Assembly (NCBI GenBank): GCA_028023455.1
Contig: JAQFVV010013409.1
Span: forward strand, 66,239 to 130,238
DNA length: 64,000 bases
Source of the DNA: Epiperipatus broadwayi
Lineage: Eukaryota > Onychophora > Udeonychophora > Euonychophora > Peripatidae
Reading direction: 5' to 3'
Part shown: positions 23,364 through 38,065 of the stretch, in pieces
How positions within the stretch are numbered: the stretch's first letter is position 1
Layout of the letters: each line of letters begins with the position of its first letter
Position numbers and translations under genes: made by a program
The notes under the pieces: generated by a model
What the model was told of the DNA's origin: nothing
Databases searched by the model: none
The model's input: only the letters and a program-made list of their open reading frames with translations

Positions 23364-23419
23364 ACTATCTGCTCAATAGTTTTACTCTCTGTAGTATGCT
23401 AAAATTACCCACCATGACA

Positions 23420-24360
23420 AATCTTTTCTACAACATGCAGTGCTAAATCCAACTGAAAATGGACCCTGGATCCTGAGTTGTTCCTTCAAAAATCATATTG
23501 TAAAAGCATAAACAGGAACTGATCCAGAACTTGCCTCCATACTCCCTCTAAAAGAGATATAAATCCAAAGCCTTCATGATAGACTCTAGTTGGAAAGAAC
23601 TTTGTGTCTCCCATGGGAGGAAATCTAATTTACTTTACCTTAGGCCTCAAGGTAAAATATTTTCATATTTTAACCAGGGTTAAATCTCTAGTTAAATCTA
23701 TTGTAAAATCTCTTTACTATAAATTTTGAATATTGCTTTAATATTTATTATTATTATTTTATGTATTTTTTATTATAGTGTGTATTGGAATCTTAATTTT
23801 AAGATTCCATATTTTTAAATTTATTTGTTTGAGGGAGTATTGCAAGTTTAGCTTTTATAGTTATTGTCTTGCTTTTTATATTACTAATCCTTGACAAATT
23901 CTTTGGCAGACATTCACAATTTTCTTTTAACTCACCTGTCCCTCTTTGTCATATGGTAATTAATTTAAATAAATTCAATTTGCATTTTCTGAAAACTGAA
24001 AATTTTACGGCTGGCAGTTTATAAAATATATTGTTCTGTTTTTTTAGATTGGAGATTTTATTTACATCTGTTTAAGATTACATAAAATCATAATCTTTTC
24101 TTGTTATATTTTATTGTCTACTATTTGAGTCAACTTTGATAATCTTGAATGTGATTTATCATGAGCTATTCTGCAAACATATGACATTCTTGGTCCTCAT
24201 GTTTTATTCCAGATCAAGGAAAGCTCATCTGTGTTGTTTTATTGTACTCCCTACAAGACTCCTTTGTTTTGAAATCTCTAAATAGGGAAATTGGAATTTG
24301 TTTTTATAAACTGCTGGAAGAAAGATATTACAAATCCCTCTTTTTAAATTATAGATGAGA
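23420..24360 (+). repeat. Dispersed repeat family B, copy 1 (old, LTR-like)
   Basis: This stretch shares an ordered set of landmarks with 62400-63110. These are GTGT(A/C)TTGGAATCTTA followed by TTTTAAGATTCCA (23778 and 62740), then GGAGATTT(T/C) (about 24050 and 62982) and AATTA(T/C)AGATGAG (about 24347 and 63087). Overall similarity is low outside these blocks, so copies are old. No coding capacity. In the second copy a TATA box and a TGGCGCC motif flank the homologous part, which suggests an LTR, but that is inference. Confidence 0.5.
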
Positions 24361-26799
24361 AAATGACCAACATGAATCAGGCAATGCAGGGATGATAGTA
24401 ATCATAAAATCATTATTAACATATGAGTATGAGAAAAAATCAGCTTTGGAAGTCATTGTAAATAATAGAAAAGTTATAAATGTAGCATCACCAGCATTAG
24501 TCATTAATATTCAAATGTCATTCCATGTGACTGTAATTAAAATAGGTGTTGTACAAAATTTAAGTAATCACTATCTAGCAAATCCAAACTTGAGGCATAT
24601 TATAAAAGCAGTCATAAGTATTTCAACTTCAAGCTCATATTTAAGACTTAATGTATCTATAATAATAAAGATGAAAATGCTGTAATTATGATATCAGTGA
24701 TGATCACCATTAATATTCTTGGCCATCTGGTACCTTGAGTGTATTGATCATCAATTAATTAGTTATCACAGTAAATTGTATAAGGAAAAGTTAAGTATGT
24801 GGACTTTAAAGGTGATCTTTATCTTTGTTCCATCCAAATAATTATGCAGAGAACTAGCTGGATATTCACACATATATTTTGGAAATGCCATCATTCTCAT
24901 ACTAGCTTGGAATCATAGACACTCTAGGGACAGTGAGTGAGATTGTGAAAAAGACAAAATACACATATTATATTTAATTTATGCTATTATTAAAATATTT
25001 TATTAGGATAATCTATCACTTTTTAAAATGCAACTCTATAAAGGAATCAATTGCATCTACTGGTAATTCACAGAATAGATAATTGGAAGAATGGAATTAT
25101 CAACAAACATAATTTCATAAATTATTATTTTTTTATTAAACAATTTTTGATGAAGTTATTTAATAAATAAAAGAATACAGAAAAAAGTAGAAAATGATAC
25201 AACAATTTCAAAGTTTTACATATTTATAAAGGTTTTAGCCTTGATAAACGCCTAATAGAATTTCATGTAAAACATATAATAATTAGTTTCTTCTAATTTT
25301 TTTAAATAACAACATATAATCTAATTAAATTAATCTGCTAAAATAATCAATCCTACAAAAAACATTTCACAATAAAATATAAATTTTCCTTAAACCTTCC
25401 TCCTCTTTTTCTATTGAAAATGAGTATGTCAAACACACCTAATCTAATGATTTTTTTTTTCAACAAAATAATTAAAAAAATATTCACTCTTGCCAATTAT
25501 TACTTTCATGATAAATTAACATATATAAAAGAATATATGTACATATCAACAATATCTTATTTTTTACAAAGAATTTCGTTTTCTTTAATCATTTTTATAG
25601 CTGTTTAATGAGTATCTCTTTTTACAAATCTTTCAGGTATAAATTCAATCAATCTCCTTTTTTGTCACCTTTTCACTAGGTATTTTATCTATTTATTTTT
25701 TTGTTTGGTATCTCCATTTTTTATTTTAGTAGCTATTTTCATTTCAGTTTTCCCAATTTAGCTTTTCTTTTTTTTGTAGTTCCAGGTTCAGTTTAACAAT
25801 TATTTTCATTTCAAGTTAACATTTATTTTATAAAGTTAACATAGACTCAGACAGTCATGATTTGGGGGTGGAACAATACACAAAATTTGTAAAAAGTTTT
25901 TTCCAAAAATTTTTTCTTCTCCTATATTGCTTTTGGTGAAATTGGTTGCATAGTTAGATTGATAATGCTCAGATTTTAGAAAAAAAACATAGCACATGAT
26001 TGTTGTAATCTACATACTATTATATTGTTTTTCAAAAAGTACACCTGGGTCTCATTTTATGTGGATTATTTTAATGCAATTTTGAAGTTATGTGATTCAT
26101 GTTTCTTCTTAATAACTTTCATATTTCACTATATTTATTAGATATCAAGAAATTAAAATTATTAATAACTTAGTTTCACTTAAAATCCTTTTTTTTCCAA
26201 AAATATAATGTTATATTAGCAGCTAATGTGAATATGGCCTGAAGCAGCATTTAGATTTTTAGCTTCTATGTAAGTAACCCAATTTATACTAATGAGTAAA
26301 TAATAATAATAATAATAATAGATTTATACTTACATATAAAAATATTGCAATAAATATTAAAAAATTTTAAAATTTTAAAACATACTGTTATATATATAAC
26401 AGAAATAAATAATCTTTTAGATTTTTAAAATAAAAAAAAACAAAGATTTTATAAACTGCAAATAACCTTTCTAATGATAATATATAATATTTTGTTTTGA
26501 TTGCGATTTCATTTTTTTAAATATAGAAACAGAAAACCATTAACATAGCATAATACAGAAAGTGGCAGTAGTTGTACATCACATCACAAATAAAAATAAA
26601 GTGGTTAACAGGTTTCTCTGGGCATAATTGCTGATAGATTCTTGACTTGTTTAAGGAGAAGCTACAATATATCACATCACATCGAGTTTGATTTCTTACC
26701 AGTTTACAAACGAATGCTAATGGTAATGATTAAAATATGTATGAAAATACTGACAAAATGCAAAATAAATATTTCAGTTGAAATTCCTGATATTAAAAA
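24361..26799. other. AT-rich sequence, no recognised gene
   Basis: A 97-codon plus frame (24392-24685) and a 64-codon frame (25414-25608) have no recognisable domain or splice context. A short (AAT)n microsatellite lies at about 26300-26321. Nothing else is supported. Confidence 0.55.
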
Positions 26800-26809
26800 A
26801 AACTGAGAA

Positions 26810-28050
26810 CAGGTTTATTCTTCATTTGCTCTCTGTCTCTCTTGTGAAACATAATATTGTATATCTTTCTGATGCTCTTTAATCCAGTATTCTTGCAACA
26901 TTACGTCTGTATATCACTGGGCATATTCTTGTTTCTGTAATAATAATTTCCACCAGTATTTTGTTGATCTATTGAGGTAAACATAGACCATTGTTATTTT
27001 GTGATAAACCTCTAGTCTGTTTAATAGACATAGTTATATGAACTGTCAAAGTATTCCTTTGGGATGGGTTTCTATATCTTTCTTTAAATGACTGCATCTT
27101 TAAAAATCAGTTGGTATTGTAGTATGGATCAGTTTTTCAGGCTTTTATTTATCTTATTACTGCACTTGCTAGCTTTCATTGGCTTTGCTTTTTACTTTTT
27201 TGTATAGCATCTTTAGGTAATGTTTTCACATAATTATCTTGCTCATTTATCATCTGTCTGAAATTTCCACTTAATTCTTCTTAGTAAATTAGCCATTGAT
27301 CAACTCTCTATATTGTGGTTTTCTCTTTAATTTTTGCTACTTGATTTTACATTTGTCCCAATACAGTTTTTGCCCTACTGTCTGTTCTATCAATTCTTTA
27401 TTTTAAAATTGTCCTTCTCCTGTGAATTTAATGTATCCAATCTCTTGACTATTCGATCATTCTTTCAGATTCATCTCACAATATACCATGCACATGATAT
27501 ATATTATCTTTTTTTTCATGCCCTGACTCTTTTTATTTTTCTCCATTTTAATCAATATAATTTTATCTATTTTCCTGTTATGTCATCTATTGTCTTTCTC
27601 AATTGTTTGGTTGATATTCTGAATATCATTGTGAATGCTTTGATTCAATTTTTTGATTGCTTATTTCTCTTTTTTGATCATTTTCCTCAATCTTCATCAA
27701 TAGATTTTGAATGTCTTCTATTTTTGTTAGCAACATTGCTTCTCTTTTGCTGATTGGTTTCTTCTACTTTTATTAGTGTCCTCAAACATTACTGACCACT
27801 TTCTTTTATTTTCATGCCCATCATTTTTTGTGTTCTTTTCTAACTCTCTTCGCTTTGTTGATCACTGTCTTTCATTTTTTAGAAACATTTAATTTTCTTC
27901 TGATCACTTTTACATTGTCTTCCATTTTTTAATAGTATCTGCTACAAGTGGGCTGATATGATCATCTTCTTTATTCTCTAAACTATCTCAGTTGCTTACT
28001 GATCTTTTTCTTAATTATGCTCTTCCACCACTTTTTTAATTTTGCCTCTG
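26810..28050 (-). pseudogene. Very decayed gag-like coiled-coil sequence
   Basis: Minus-strand reading gives short interrupted pieces rich in Glu, Lys, Gln and Asn. Examples are IKVEETNQQKRSNVANK (about 27770-27720), EDIQNLLMKIEENDQKREI (about 27718-27662), HNDIQNINQTIEKDN (about 27635-27590) and RLDTLNSQEKDN (about 27445-27410), joined by several frameshifts. The plus strand is correspondingly T/C-rich. The heptad-like pattern resembles the gag-like ORFs at 20.8 and 44.8 kb. No capsid or zinc-knuckle motif survives. It could instead be a decayed unrelated coiled-coil gene or simply biased composition. Confidence 0.35.
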
Positions 28051-29460
28051 CCAGCCTATAAGTTTGTATTCAAATTACTTTTAACTTTACACAAAAATAC
28101 TTCAACTTTTATAAAAGCTATTTCCTAAAATAAGCCTAATGTCATATCCTCCCATGCAAGTTTATATTAATGCTTAATACTTCTGATCTGCCTTTCATTG
28201 AAGATCAGTATCTCAACCATTATCTTTACCTGCCTTTTCTACATTTCATGTAATTTACTCTGAATATACATCCTGTTTGTGTATATATGACCAATTTTTC
28301 TATTCCCTGTTTTTTATTCAATATAAATTATGCATAAAATAAAGTTAATACATTATGCCATATACTCAGTACTTTGCTAGAAATCTGAATGGCTTATGAC
28401 AGCTAACGCTTATACAATGCAGTATACATTCTAGAAAACTATTTAAATTTAAACACTGTAAGCTATTTAAAATCCTAAATATAAAATTAATGATGGAAAG
28501 TTTACAGTCTGATATCGTACTACTATGATATTTTAGAGATTAGTAAATATGAATTCTTAAAAATTATGCTTTGATATACTTTAAGACTTAGAAGTTATGG
28601 GTTCTTGGTAGTGCTAAGCTAACTGTCCAAAAACAAATAATTAATAATATGAAGACTTGAAACTGGGTTGGTATAATATCTAAGATAAGAATACTTCATG
28701 CAATCACATAAAAAAACATTTCACCCTCAACCTAATGACAACACCCTTCATCCATCACCAACTTAAAAGTTTTATCCAAACTCCAAAAACGTTTCTTAGT
28801 TTCTATTATACTTTAAATATGATCACTTTTTAAATGGGTATCTTCATTTTATAATCTATAAATCAATTAATTAACAATAAGTAATCAAATTCACATAAAT
28901 ACTCTTGTAACATATTTTATAATTTTTTTTCTTATTATGTTTGTATAAAAATAAAATTGTTTTCCATGTATAAAGTTCTTTTATATTGGGATATTGTAGT
29001 TTTTTAAACATCTATTCATGAAAGCAATACATTAATTTTAAAATAAATAACACACATTTTTACAAGCTTAAACATGTTAGAATGATAACCAACAAATCTA
29101 AAGTATCTTGAGATAAGCACAAGACCATGCAATAATGGTAAGGTAAAGTACTTCACTCAATCCAATCAGAAGGTTAATAGAGTAATATATATTTACGACG
29201 AATTGGGAATTTACTAGAATAATAAAATGAATTCTATTTAGTGTATATTATTATGACTAAATGGAATCAGTCTAAGATAACTTTTATGCTAAATTTGCAA
29301 ATATCATTATCATAACTGAAATCATAAGAACATTACTGGAAATCGTAGGAATGTTGTCACTTTTGTTTTCTAAGGAAGTTGCTTGATTTCATAACTCAAA
29401 ATAATTGTTATTATTGATGTTGATGGTATTGGAATATTTTCATTGGTTTCCAAAATTATA
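28051..29460. other. AT-rich sequence, nothing recognised
   Basis: No open frame of note, no structured repeat and no RNA gene seen. Confidence 0.6.
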
Positions 29461-29469
29461 CATGATTTG

Positions 29470-30375
<906 letters not shown>

Positions 30376-31006
30376 GGCAATATAATAAATTTATTACTTG
30401 ATTTAGAATTAAGCAATGGCAAAATTGGCGAACCTTTAAATTTCACTCACTTCCTTAAATGAACTTTGTTTTAAAGTATAATTTATCAAAATGTTTCTCT
30501 TTTTTAAATCTTCGGTTATTTGCTTTATAAGAATATAGTTTTAATCAAGCATTTAAAATTCAAATCATCAATTAATCTCAATTTAAAATTAAAATAGGAC
30601 GCAACTGAAGTGAATTTTTTTTAAAAAAAGATTAAATGCGGTATCGTTTTTTTCTAATTTTTGATCTCTTTTATTATGTAAAGATTTTTTTTCCTAATTA
30701 GAAATTTTTAAAAGACGGAAAATATCAATCGCTTGTTAATATTATGAGTATTTATTCCAACAGAAAAGGATATAATAGAGATTTATTTATCAACACAATA
30801 GCAATAAATATATTGATCTTTTTTCTAATAAATTAATTCTTATTTATTTTATTATTATACTAAAAAATGTTTAGACAAAACTTTATTTTTAATAAATTAG
30901 ACTATTATTTTATATTCATGCATAAATATATAAACAAATTACAATCGTTCAAATTTAAAAGAAAGTAGCCGCAATTTTAAAACTAAAATTTAATGGACAA
31001 ATTCAA
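30376..31006. other. AT-rich sequence, nothing recognised
   Basis: No gene, RNA or structured repeat seen. Confidence 0.6.
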
Positions 31007-31078
31007 GCGTTGGTGACGTAGCGTTTAGCATAGCTGCCTTCCAAGCAGCTGGCTCGGTTTTGCTTCCCAGTCAATGCA
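31007..31078 (+). tRNA. tRNA-Gly(TCC)-like sequence, degenerate
   Basis: The 72-nt stretch starts GCGTTGGTGACGTAGC and has the tRNA-Gly layout. The acceptor stem GCGTTGG/TCAATGC pairs fully if two G-U pairs are allowed. The anticodon arm GCTGC-CTTCCAA-GCAGC has a perfect 5-bp stem and anticodon TCC. The T-arm has one stem mismatch, and its loop reads TTTTGCT instead of TTCGANN, so the Pol III B-box is spoiled. CCA is not encoded. It is either a tRNA-Gly pseudogene or the head of a tRNA-derived SINE; TGACATAT follows within 3 bases, as near the tRNA-like body at 33.9 kb. Confidence 0.55.
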
Positions 31079-33030
31079 TTTGACATATATATATATTATC
31101 AAAGATATGCTTTTAAATTGTAAAGGAACACGATTCAATATAAATAAATGTATATTAAATAAAATTCCCATAAATTTAAATTAACCTTAATGTCAAAAAA
31201 ACTTATATCTCAATAGAATTTTTAAAGAAGTAAAATAACTTTTTTTGATATTAAAGATAATTGAGAATCATGGAAAATTTATTTAGTATATTTTTGCGTT
31301 ATGTTTATATTCCTTTGCAATGAAGTTGCCTGCTTTGATAATAAAAATAATTGATTGCCAAGCTTTCATTTTTGTCTAATTTTAAAAATTTGAATTTGTT
31401 TATGTTTATTGATTTTTAGTTTTTGATATTACACTTACACACATATATAAACTATAAGTGTCAAACTGGTGATTATTTGTAAATCAAATCGTCACAGCCT
31501 CTATGCTCAAGAAAACCTATAGATTATTAGCTATCTACTGTTAAGACAATGCTATAATTAGATTATAAATAAATTTCTTTTTCTGGATAATTATAATACT
31601 ACCTTGACAAATGATTCATAATATTTTATTCACTGTCAAAGAAGAGCTATGGCGATTTGACTTATATTCATATATGCATATTAACTATTAAGGGCGTTGC
31701 TGTGCATTATGAAAATATTCATTGTGAGGTGAAATCTTATTTATATCATGTGTAATTTGGTTTACTCCCTGCTTTGAAGAATTTGTATAATGCTAGTATT
31801 TTGTAGTCTAATGCAGATATGGAAAATGATTTAGTATAGAATATATTTTAATATATGTATTCTGCTGGTTTTTTCCCTTTTAAACAATGATAGAAAATTT
31901 TTATTGAAGAAGTTGACTTTTGTAAAATGTTGCTCTAACATGTGACACCTTAAATATCTGATATAAAATTACTTTAGCTTTATACCTTTCACATAAAAGT
32001 TTAGTGTGGTTGATAATGTTTATGTTGCAATTTTATTTTCACGTCTGATGTATTTATAAAGTGTGAATGGGGTTTTCTGATTTTCACAGTAAGTCTCTGT
32101 TGTGTTATTTTTTATAATTGTTTAAAATTGTAAAAGACTTTTCAGAAAGTTGATTGAAGATATAGAAGTGGATTGACATTTAAAAATGTCTTTCTGAAAG
32201 CAATGTGAGAAATGATAAAATGGGACATATGTAATATGATGATTTAATTCAATGTAATACAAATACAAGTACAAGCTTAGAGTCAGTGAAAATGTGAGCA
32301 ATTGAAATTGGTCTCTAAAATGGAATGTTCGTTATTAAACTGAATTGGATTTATCTAAGTGAAATTTTATTAAACAGCACACTGAATCAGGGAATAACAC
32401 AAGTACAAAAATTTATGTTAAATTTAAGACTATAGGGGGAACTTAAAAAAAGTAAAAAAGCGTTCTGTTGTAGTTGGAGGAAAAGTTAAACGCATGAACA
32501 TGGCATACCAAGAGAAATCATCAACTTAGGAATAATTAGTAAAATATTTTGTTGATATTACATAATACAAAAAAAATAAACACAATGTTATAGTAGATAA
32601 TGTTTATCTGCCTATAAGGAATATTAGTGTTTTGAATGGAATATCGGAATCAAATTAAAATAATTATATGTTGGTCTGGAGATACATAAAACAGTCATTG
32701 TACTGAATTATTAATGTAAAATGATATTATTTATAAATAAAGATGAGGTTAGAGATATTTTAACAAAGTTTATAAACATATACCACAGCTAATGATTTTG
32801 AAAAATTAAATAAAATTAATTACTCTAATCACAATTCAAATAATAGCAATGATTAATATTTAAAAATGCTTAATTAATAAAAATTTTAAATAGATAAGAA
32901 CTGGCTCAGAAAAGCTACCGTTTTGAAGATAAAGCTGCTTTTGTTTGGTCTTTTACAATTCAGTCTACCCTCACCTTTGACCCTTACAATTTGGAATCCA
33001 TTATGTTAGATATTTTCGATGGCTATGACT
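31079..33030. other. AT-rich sequence, nothing recognised
   Basis: No credible coding frame. A short (TA)n run follows the tRNA-Gly-like body. Confidence 0.55.
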
Positions 33031-33033
33031 CTC

Positions 33034-33064
33034 CTCACTCTCTCTCTCTCTCTCTTTCTCTCTT

Positions 33065-33095
<31 letters not shown>

Positions 33096-33097
33096 CA
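33034..33097. repeat. (CT)n microsatellite passing into (TA)n
   Basis: About 45 bases of CT repeat with two TTT interruptions, followed by a short TA run. Confidence 0.95.
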
Positions 33098-33902
33098 ACC
33101 ATATTTAGTTCAAGAGGAATAAGATAAATGAATTAAATTTCTAAGAATAATAAACTTGTAGTGCTATGTCCTTGACGCATTAAAAACAATGGAGTATTTA
33201 TTTGTGGCAAACAGAGCTTGATCATATAACTATGTCTGTATTGTATGCTGTGATTATAAAATTAACATTTACATTGTTCAGGAAATAATCCTTGGATATT
33301 TCTCAAGGACATATGAATGCTATTATCTGTTTCATATTTGTATTCATCATATATTTATGAAATATTGACTAAAAGATAATTCAGAGATGAGACTATAATT
33401 TGCTTCTTACTAAAATTTATTTAGATAAGGAATTAATTATATATAAAAAGGAAAATATATTCAATTAGAAACTACAATGTAAATAATATTAATGATAGTT
33501 TTATTGGATATAATAATTCATCTTATGATATGTAAATATTTGCTAAAGAATGTTCCGAGAATAGTTAATAAGAAAATGCACTGATAATTAGGTTATTATA
33601 AATGTGGATACGAATATTGCTTTATTGTTATTTCAATTATTTTATATTAAAATTGAAATGTCTCAAAATCAAGTCCATGATCTATTTCAGCACAGACTAC
33701 TCATGTAATCCTTCATTTGATTAAGCATTATAAAAAGTGTAATATATTGGGCACAATAACTATTAATAATGAAAATTTTTCTATAGTTTTCCTTGATGGC
33801 ATTTTTAGTAATGACTCAACATTTGATTTTAGCACTAAACCGTTATTTTATTTCAAAAATCTAATAAATTGGCTTTTTTTTCTTTTTCATATGTCATAGC
33901 AT

Positions 33903-33975
33903 CTACCAGGAGGTAAACCTACAACCGTCTGCAACCAAGTACTTGCTTGCAAGGCAGCTGCACTAACCTCTCGGC
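33903..33975 (-). repeat. tRNA-like body (Ala-TGC-like), possible SINE head
   Basis: Minus-strand reading begins GCCGAGAGGTTAGTGC and continues GCTGCCTTGCAAGCA, a tRNA D-arm-like and anticodon-arm-like pair with TGC at the anticodon position. The T-arm region (GGTTGTAGGTTTACCTCC) is only a weak B-box. The central words AGCTGCCTT and CAAGCA are shared with the tRNA-Gly-like body at 31.0 kb, and both are followed within about 10 bases by TGACATAT. This hints at related tRNA-derived short repeats rather than two separate tRNA genes. Confidence 0.35.
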
Positions 33976-36900
33976 TTTTATTTGGTAAAAAATCCCCTTT
34001 ATTGTCAAAAAGAAACATTAAAAAAATCATATTTAAAGTTTGCAAATATTAAATAAATGATATTGTAATAGCAGCAAAAGATGTTTTCACTATTAACTGG
34101 TTAGAACAACAGACATCTTTGGAATTAAAATTAGTTTTTAAAATGCAAGTGTATAAATATTAAACTGTTATATGTTTCAAGACATTCAAATTGCTTTATG
34201 ATTTTTACAATATCTCAAATTATCCTAACACAATTTCTAGTGATAATATATTAATCATAATTTCTTCAAAGTAAGGTGATTAGAAGACCATGGTTTTTTT
34301 GTTAACATTACACTAAATGAGACTACTTTCTATTTTTAAAAATTATACATAACATATACATATAAAATATCAGTGTAAACACAATCATGCATCTTCATAA
34401 ACTTTGCAAAAACATCAAGCTGTTAGTTATTCCAAAATTTATCTCCACGTCATCTCTATAATGGATTCAAAATGGAATTCCAAGAACTACATCAATCAAA
34501 GTACAGTGAGTTTCTTTAAATTAAAAATTTAAATACAAATGCAAACAAGATTACTAATTTAACAAAAAAATAGCAAAATATCTCAATAGATGGTGATGCA
34601 ATTGCAGAACGTCTTTTGGATTTCTCTGCATGAATTCCTTCACATTGATTTTAAAAAATCTTCTTAACTTTTAAATATTATAAGAAAAATCTATTAAATC
34701 ATATTAGGATAGAAAAAGAGTATGACCCCAGAATATTTTTTGATGGTATTTACCAAGTGGCATCCGGTTTTTAATGATGATCATGAACTTAATCCTTAAA
34801 AAAAAGTTTATCCTATATTTAGAATCATATACTTACTCTATCCTATTAACATGCACATTAGATGATTCAAAGTATAGTCACTTTATATTATATGTCTGTA
34901 AACTAGCTCGACCATTACAACACATATTGCTAATAATAGTGATAGAAATAGTGTGCCCTATTGTATACCATGGCTAGATATAAAATATTAAAAAGAAACA
35001 TGCAATTTTTAAGCATAACAAATCTGTTGGTAAGATAATTTTAATGGCACATATGTATTATTAGACAGAATATTTTTAATACTCTAAACAAATATTCCAT
35101 GTTTATCAGAATAAAAATGGCATTAATGTCAACTTGGCATGTGACATAATTTATTAATTTATTTTTTTTTGCAAACAAGATTGATGTTTGTTCTAAAATA
35201 CCAGCTTTATATATCAGGCAGGTTTTAATCACTGGTTTCCATTTCTCTCTTCTTATTTGAAAGACCCTAGTGACAACTTGAAGAAACATTTTATATTGAT
35301 ATTAAACCTTTTTTATATCATGTTTATATTATATATTATCATATATTGATAATTTGTATATTTATTTATTTGCAAATGGAATTTTTTCAATGATGACATT
35401 ATAAAAGTTAATATCTAAACTTTGCAAAATAAAAGAATACAGTAGTAAATAGATATTTTCATTCTTGGATATAATGTTATCTATTCATACAAATAATAGA
35501 AACAATATTTTTTATTTAAATTCCGTTTTTAAAATACAAACTGATATTAGTTTAGACATCATTACAGAACAAAAATAGATCTCACATTTAAATTTATTAT
35601 TACTAAAATTTATTTAGCAGTGTTCATAAAAACCATTTTTGTTAGCCAATACAAACTCTTGCTTTGCCACATAAGTTCAGATAAAATCTATCAGTAGTTA
35701 CTTGTAATTTTTTTGTTTAAAATAAATATTTTAAATATATATTGCAAAATAAGCTTAAATATGTAAATAATTTCGGAAAATTAAAATTTTTCTTTTGAAA
35801 AGACATATTCAAAAATTATTTTGAAGTCAAATAATACACAAATTAGAAATTGTCACTTCTATTGAGATTAAAATAGGGAATCTGTTGACTAGTTTATATA
35901 CAAATTAACATTCTAATATTCTAATGATCTTTATAATATTGACATGTTTAGTCTACATAGGAAAAAACTAACAATATATATAATTGCAAAATAATGATAA
36001 GGAAAATCTGAAAGTGATAGTAACATGCAGCATCATAATCCAAAATGCCTTAAAAGAATTGATTTTGTAGCTACTAGATACTTACACATTAACTCATTTT
36101 TTGCTAGTTATGGCTAAAATGTGATGGCTTCAAGTAACTCTAATTCTAGCATTTTAAACACTATCGTTAAGATTTTGCGTTATTTTTAAAGGTTAAAAAA
36201 AGTTCCATAAGATACTGCCCTCTCTTGAATTATTTTACAAGTAAAAATCAATAAAACTGACATTGAAAGTATAACAAAGGAAGAAGGCCATCTTTTCTTG
36301 AATCTGATTGGCTGATAAATTTTGACAACAAAGAAAATAGTTATTAATACTTAAAGAGTTACGATTTCTTTTTTTTTTTCATTTTGAAAATGATAAACGA
36401 ATGTTTTAGACCATTTTAAAAGTATTTTTGACAAATTATAAATTATTTTGATAAAATATGCTAAAAATAAAATTATTTTAGAAAAATAGTTAAGACTTTA
36501 ACAACAATTATTTACTTTTCTGCAATGTATAAATGGGAAAGAAATCCTGACGTCAGCAAAACTTTTTGGTTGGTGAGTAACATTCATTTTAGATTTTCCA
36601 CTAACAAATATTTTTATAATTATAAATAAAAATTTATTTTTGAAAAAAACATTTGTTCACTTTCATAACCTGACAAATTATTAATATACTTTTTACAAAC
36701 AAAACTAAAGTGAATATAATATTAAAAGATGAATGTAATTTGACACTTGAGTTTGTGAATTGACCAATTAAAATTTTAGACTTTTACCTCACTCAGCCAA
36801 TAAAATAATCAGCAAAAAAGAGATTAATATAAAGATGAAAGCTTCACAAGGATATGATAATTTTATAACAAACATATTTTGATCAATATTATCCAGTGAA

Positions 36901-37735
36901 ATTATGTGGTGATTATTTACTAAGGCATATATATGGAACATTTGATATTTTTCTAATGTAAAATATTTGATTAATGGGAAAGTTAGGTATGTAGTATTCA
37001 TGTGATCAGAATTTATTATAATGCTTATTCAGAATAGAAATGGTAATATAATTTACAGGTATACAAATGTTGGTACTAGTAGATATAATACACTCCACCA
37101 CTTGATGGTGCCTTTTTTCACCCAATGCACACCGATATGCCATTTTAGTGACCTAACTTACAGCTACAAGTGTTGTTGCAGCCATAATAGGCCACATGGT
37201 GGTGATGTATTCTATACTTGCATTATGTTGTAAAAGTATTCATCAAATGAATGCAATTGACCTATCACTACAGTATGATTTGATGGTAGCCATATTTTAA
37301 GTATGTGAAACTCTTAAAATATTCTTTAATTTTTATTGTGAGAAAGCTTAATCAAAGTAGCAGTACAAATTAAGAATTGTCAGCCCATCGCACAGGTTTC
37401 TGTATGATTTGTAACTGAACACAACTGTGAAAGGTTAGCTTGAAAAGCAGAGTCTGGACGAGTTCATGTGAAAATGCATGTTTTCATGTGAATACGTGTG
37501 AGAATAATACTATGGTGACTGCAAATGTAAATTACCATCTAAGTGACTGTTTATTTTTTATTTAATTTATGCCAAAATATTCATAACTTGTATTTTTTAT
37601 TCAACAAATGTCCAAATTATTTCATGGAAATATGTTGTTGTTATTTACATAATTGAAAAGAAAACAAAATCCGCTTTTCATTAAAAAACAAACTGTCGGT
37701 TTATTAAAAATGAAGTGTTTAAGGATTTCTTTAAA
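33976..37735. other. AT-rich sequence, nothing recognised
   Basis: Several open frames of 60-82 codons occur on both strands, none with a recognisable domain, and codon use is that of the AT-rich background. No structured repeat of note. Confidence 0.55.
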
Positions 37736-37737
37736 AG

Positions 37738-38065
37738 CATAAAAAATAAGCTATAACTTTTCTGCAGCATAAATGTTAAAAAAAAATATCAAAGAAGCCA
37801 ATAATTAAAAATCAAATCAACCCCCTTCCACCATCTAAAAATAAAGAACTTTCCGGTAGCATAAATGTTAATATATATATATGAAGTAAAATGACAATAA
37901 TTAAAAAGAAAAACAACCCCCCTCCACCATCTAAAAACAAAGCATTTGTTTCTTTAAAATGAAACCAACCCTGTCCCACCATCTAAAAATAAAAAAGAAC
38001 TTTTCAGTAGTGTAAATGTTAAAATATGTATATATGGAAAAAAAGTAAAAAGACAATAATTAAAA
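37738..38065. repeat. Diverged tandem repeat, about 100-bp unit, 3 copies
   Basis: Units share CACCATCTAAAAA(T/C)AAAG, then (C/T)AGTAG or GGTAGC(A)TAAATGTTAA, then GACAATAATTAAAA. CACCATCTAAAAA occurs at about 37829, 37925 and 37978. Unit lengths differ through insertions. No coding content. Confidence 0.7.

Noticed and set aside
22260-23402. 380-codon ORF made mostly of a 12-residue repeat
   Set aside because: It starts within (TA)n sequence and is open only because the 36-bp unit has a length divisible by three. Two other frames are equally open, and there is no non-repeat domain.
24392-24685. 97-codon ORF
   Set aside because: No domain, no signal of coding composition and no flanking splice context I could support.
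36789-37233. Back-to-back 70-codon ORFs suggesting a divergent gene pair
   Set aside because: Neither has a domain or homology I can recognise, and many similar-length frames occur by chance here.
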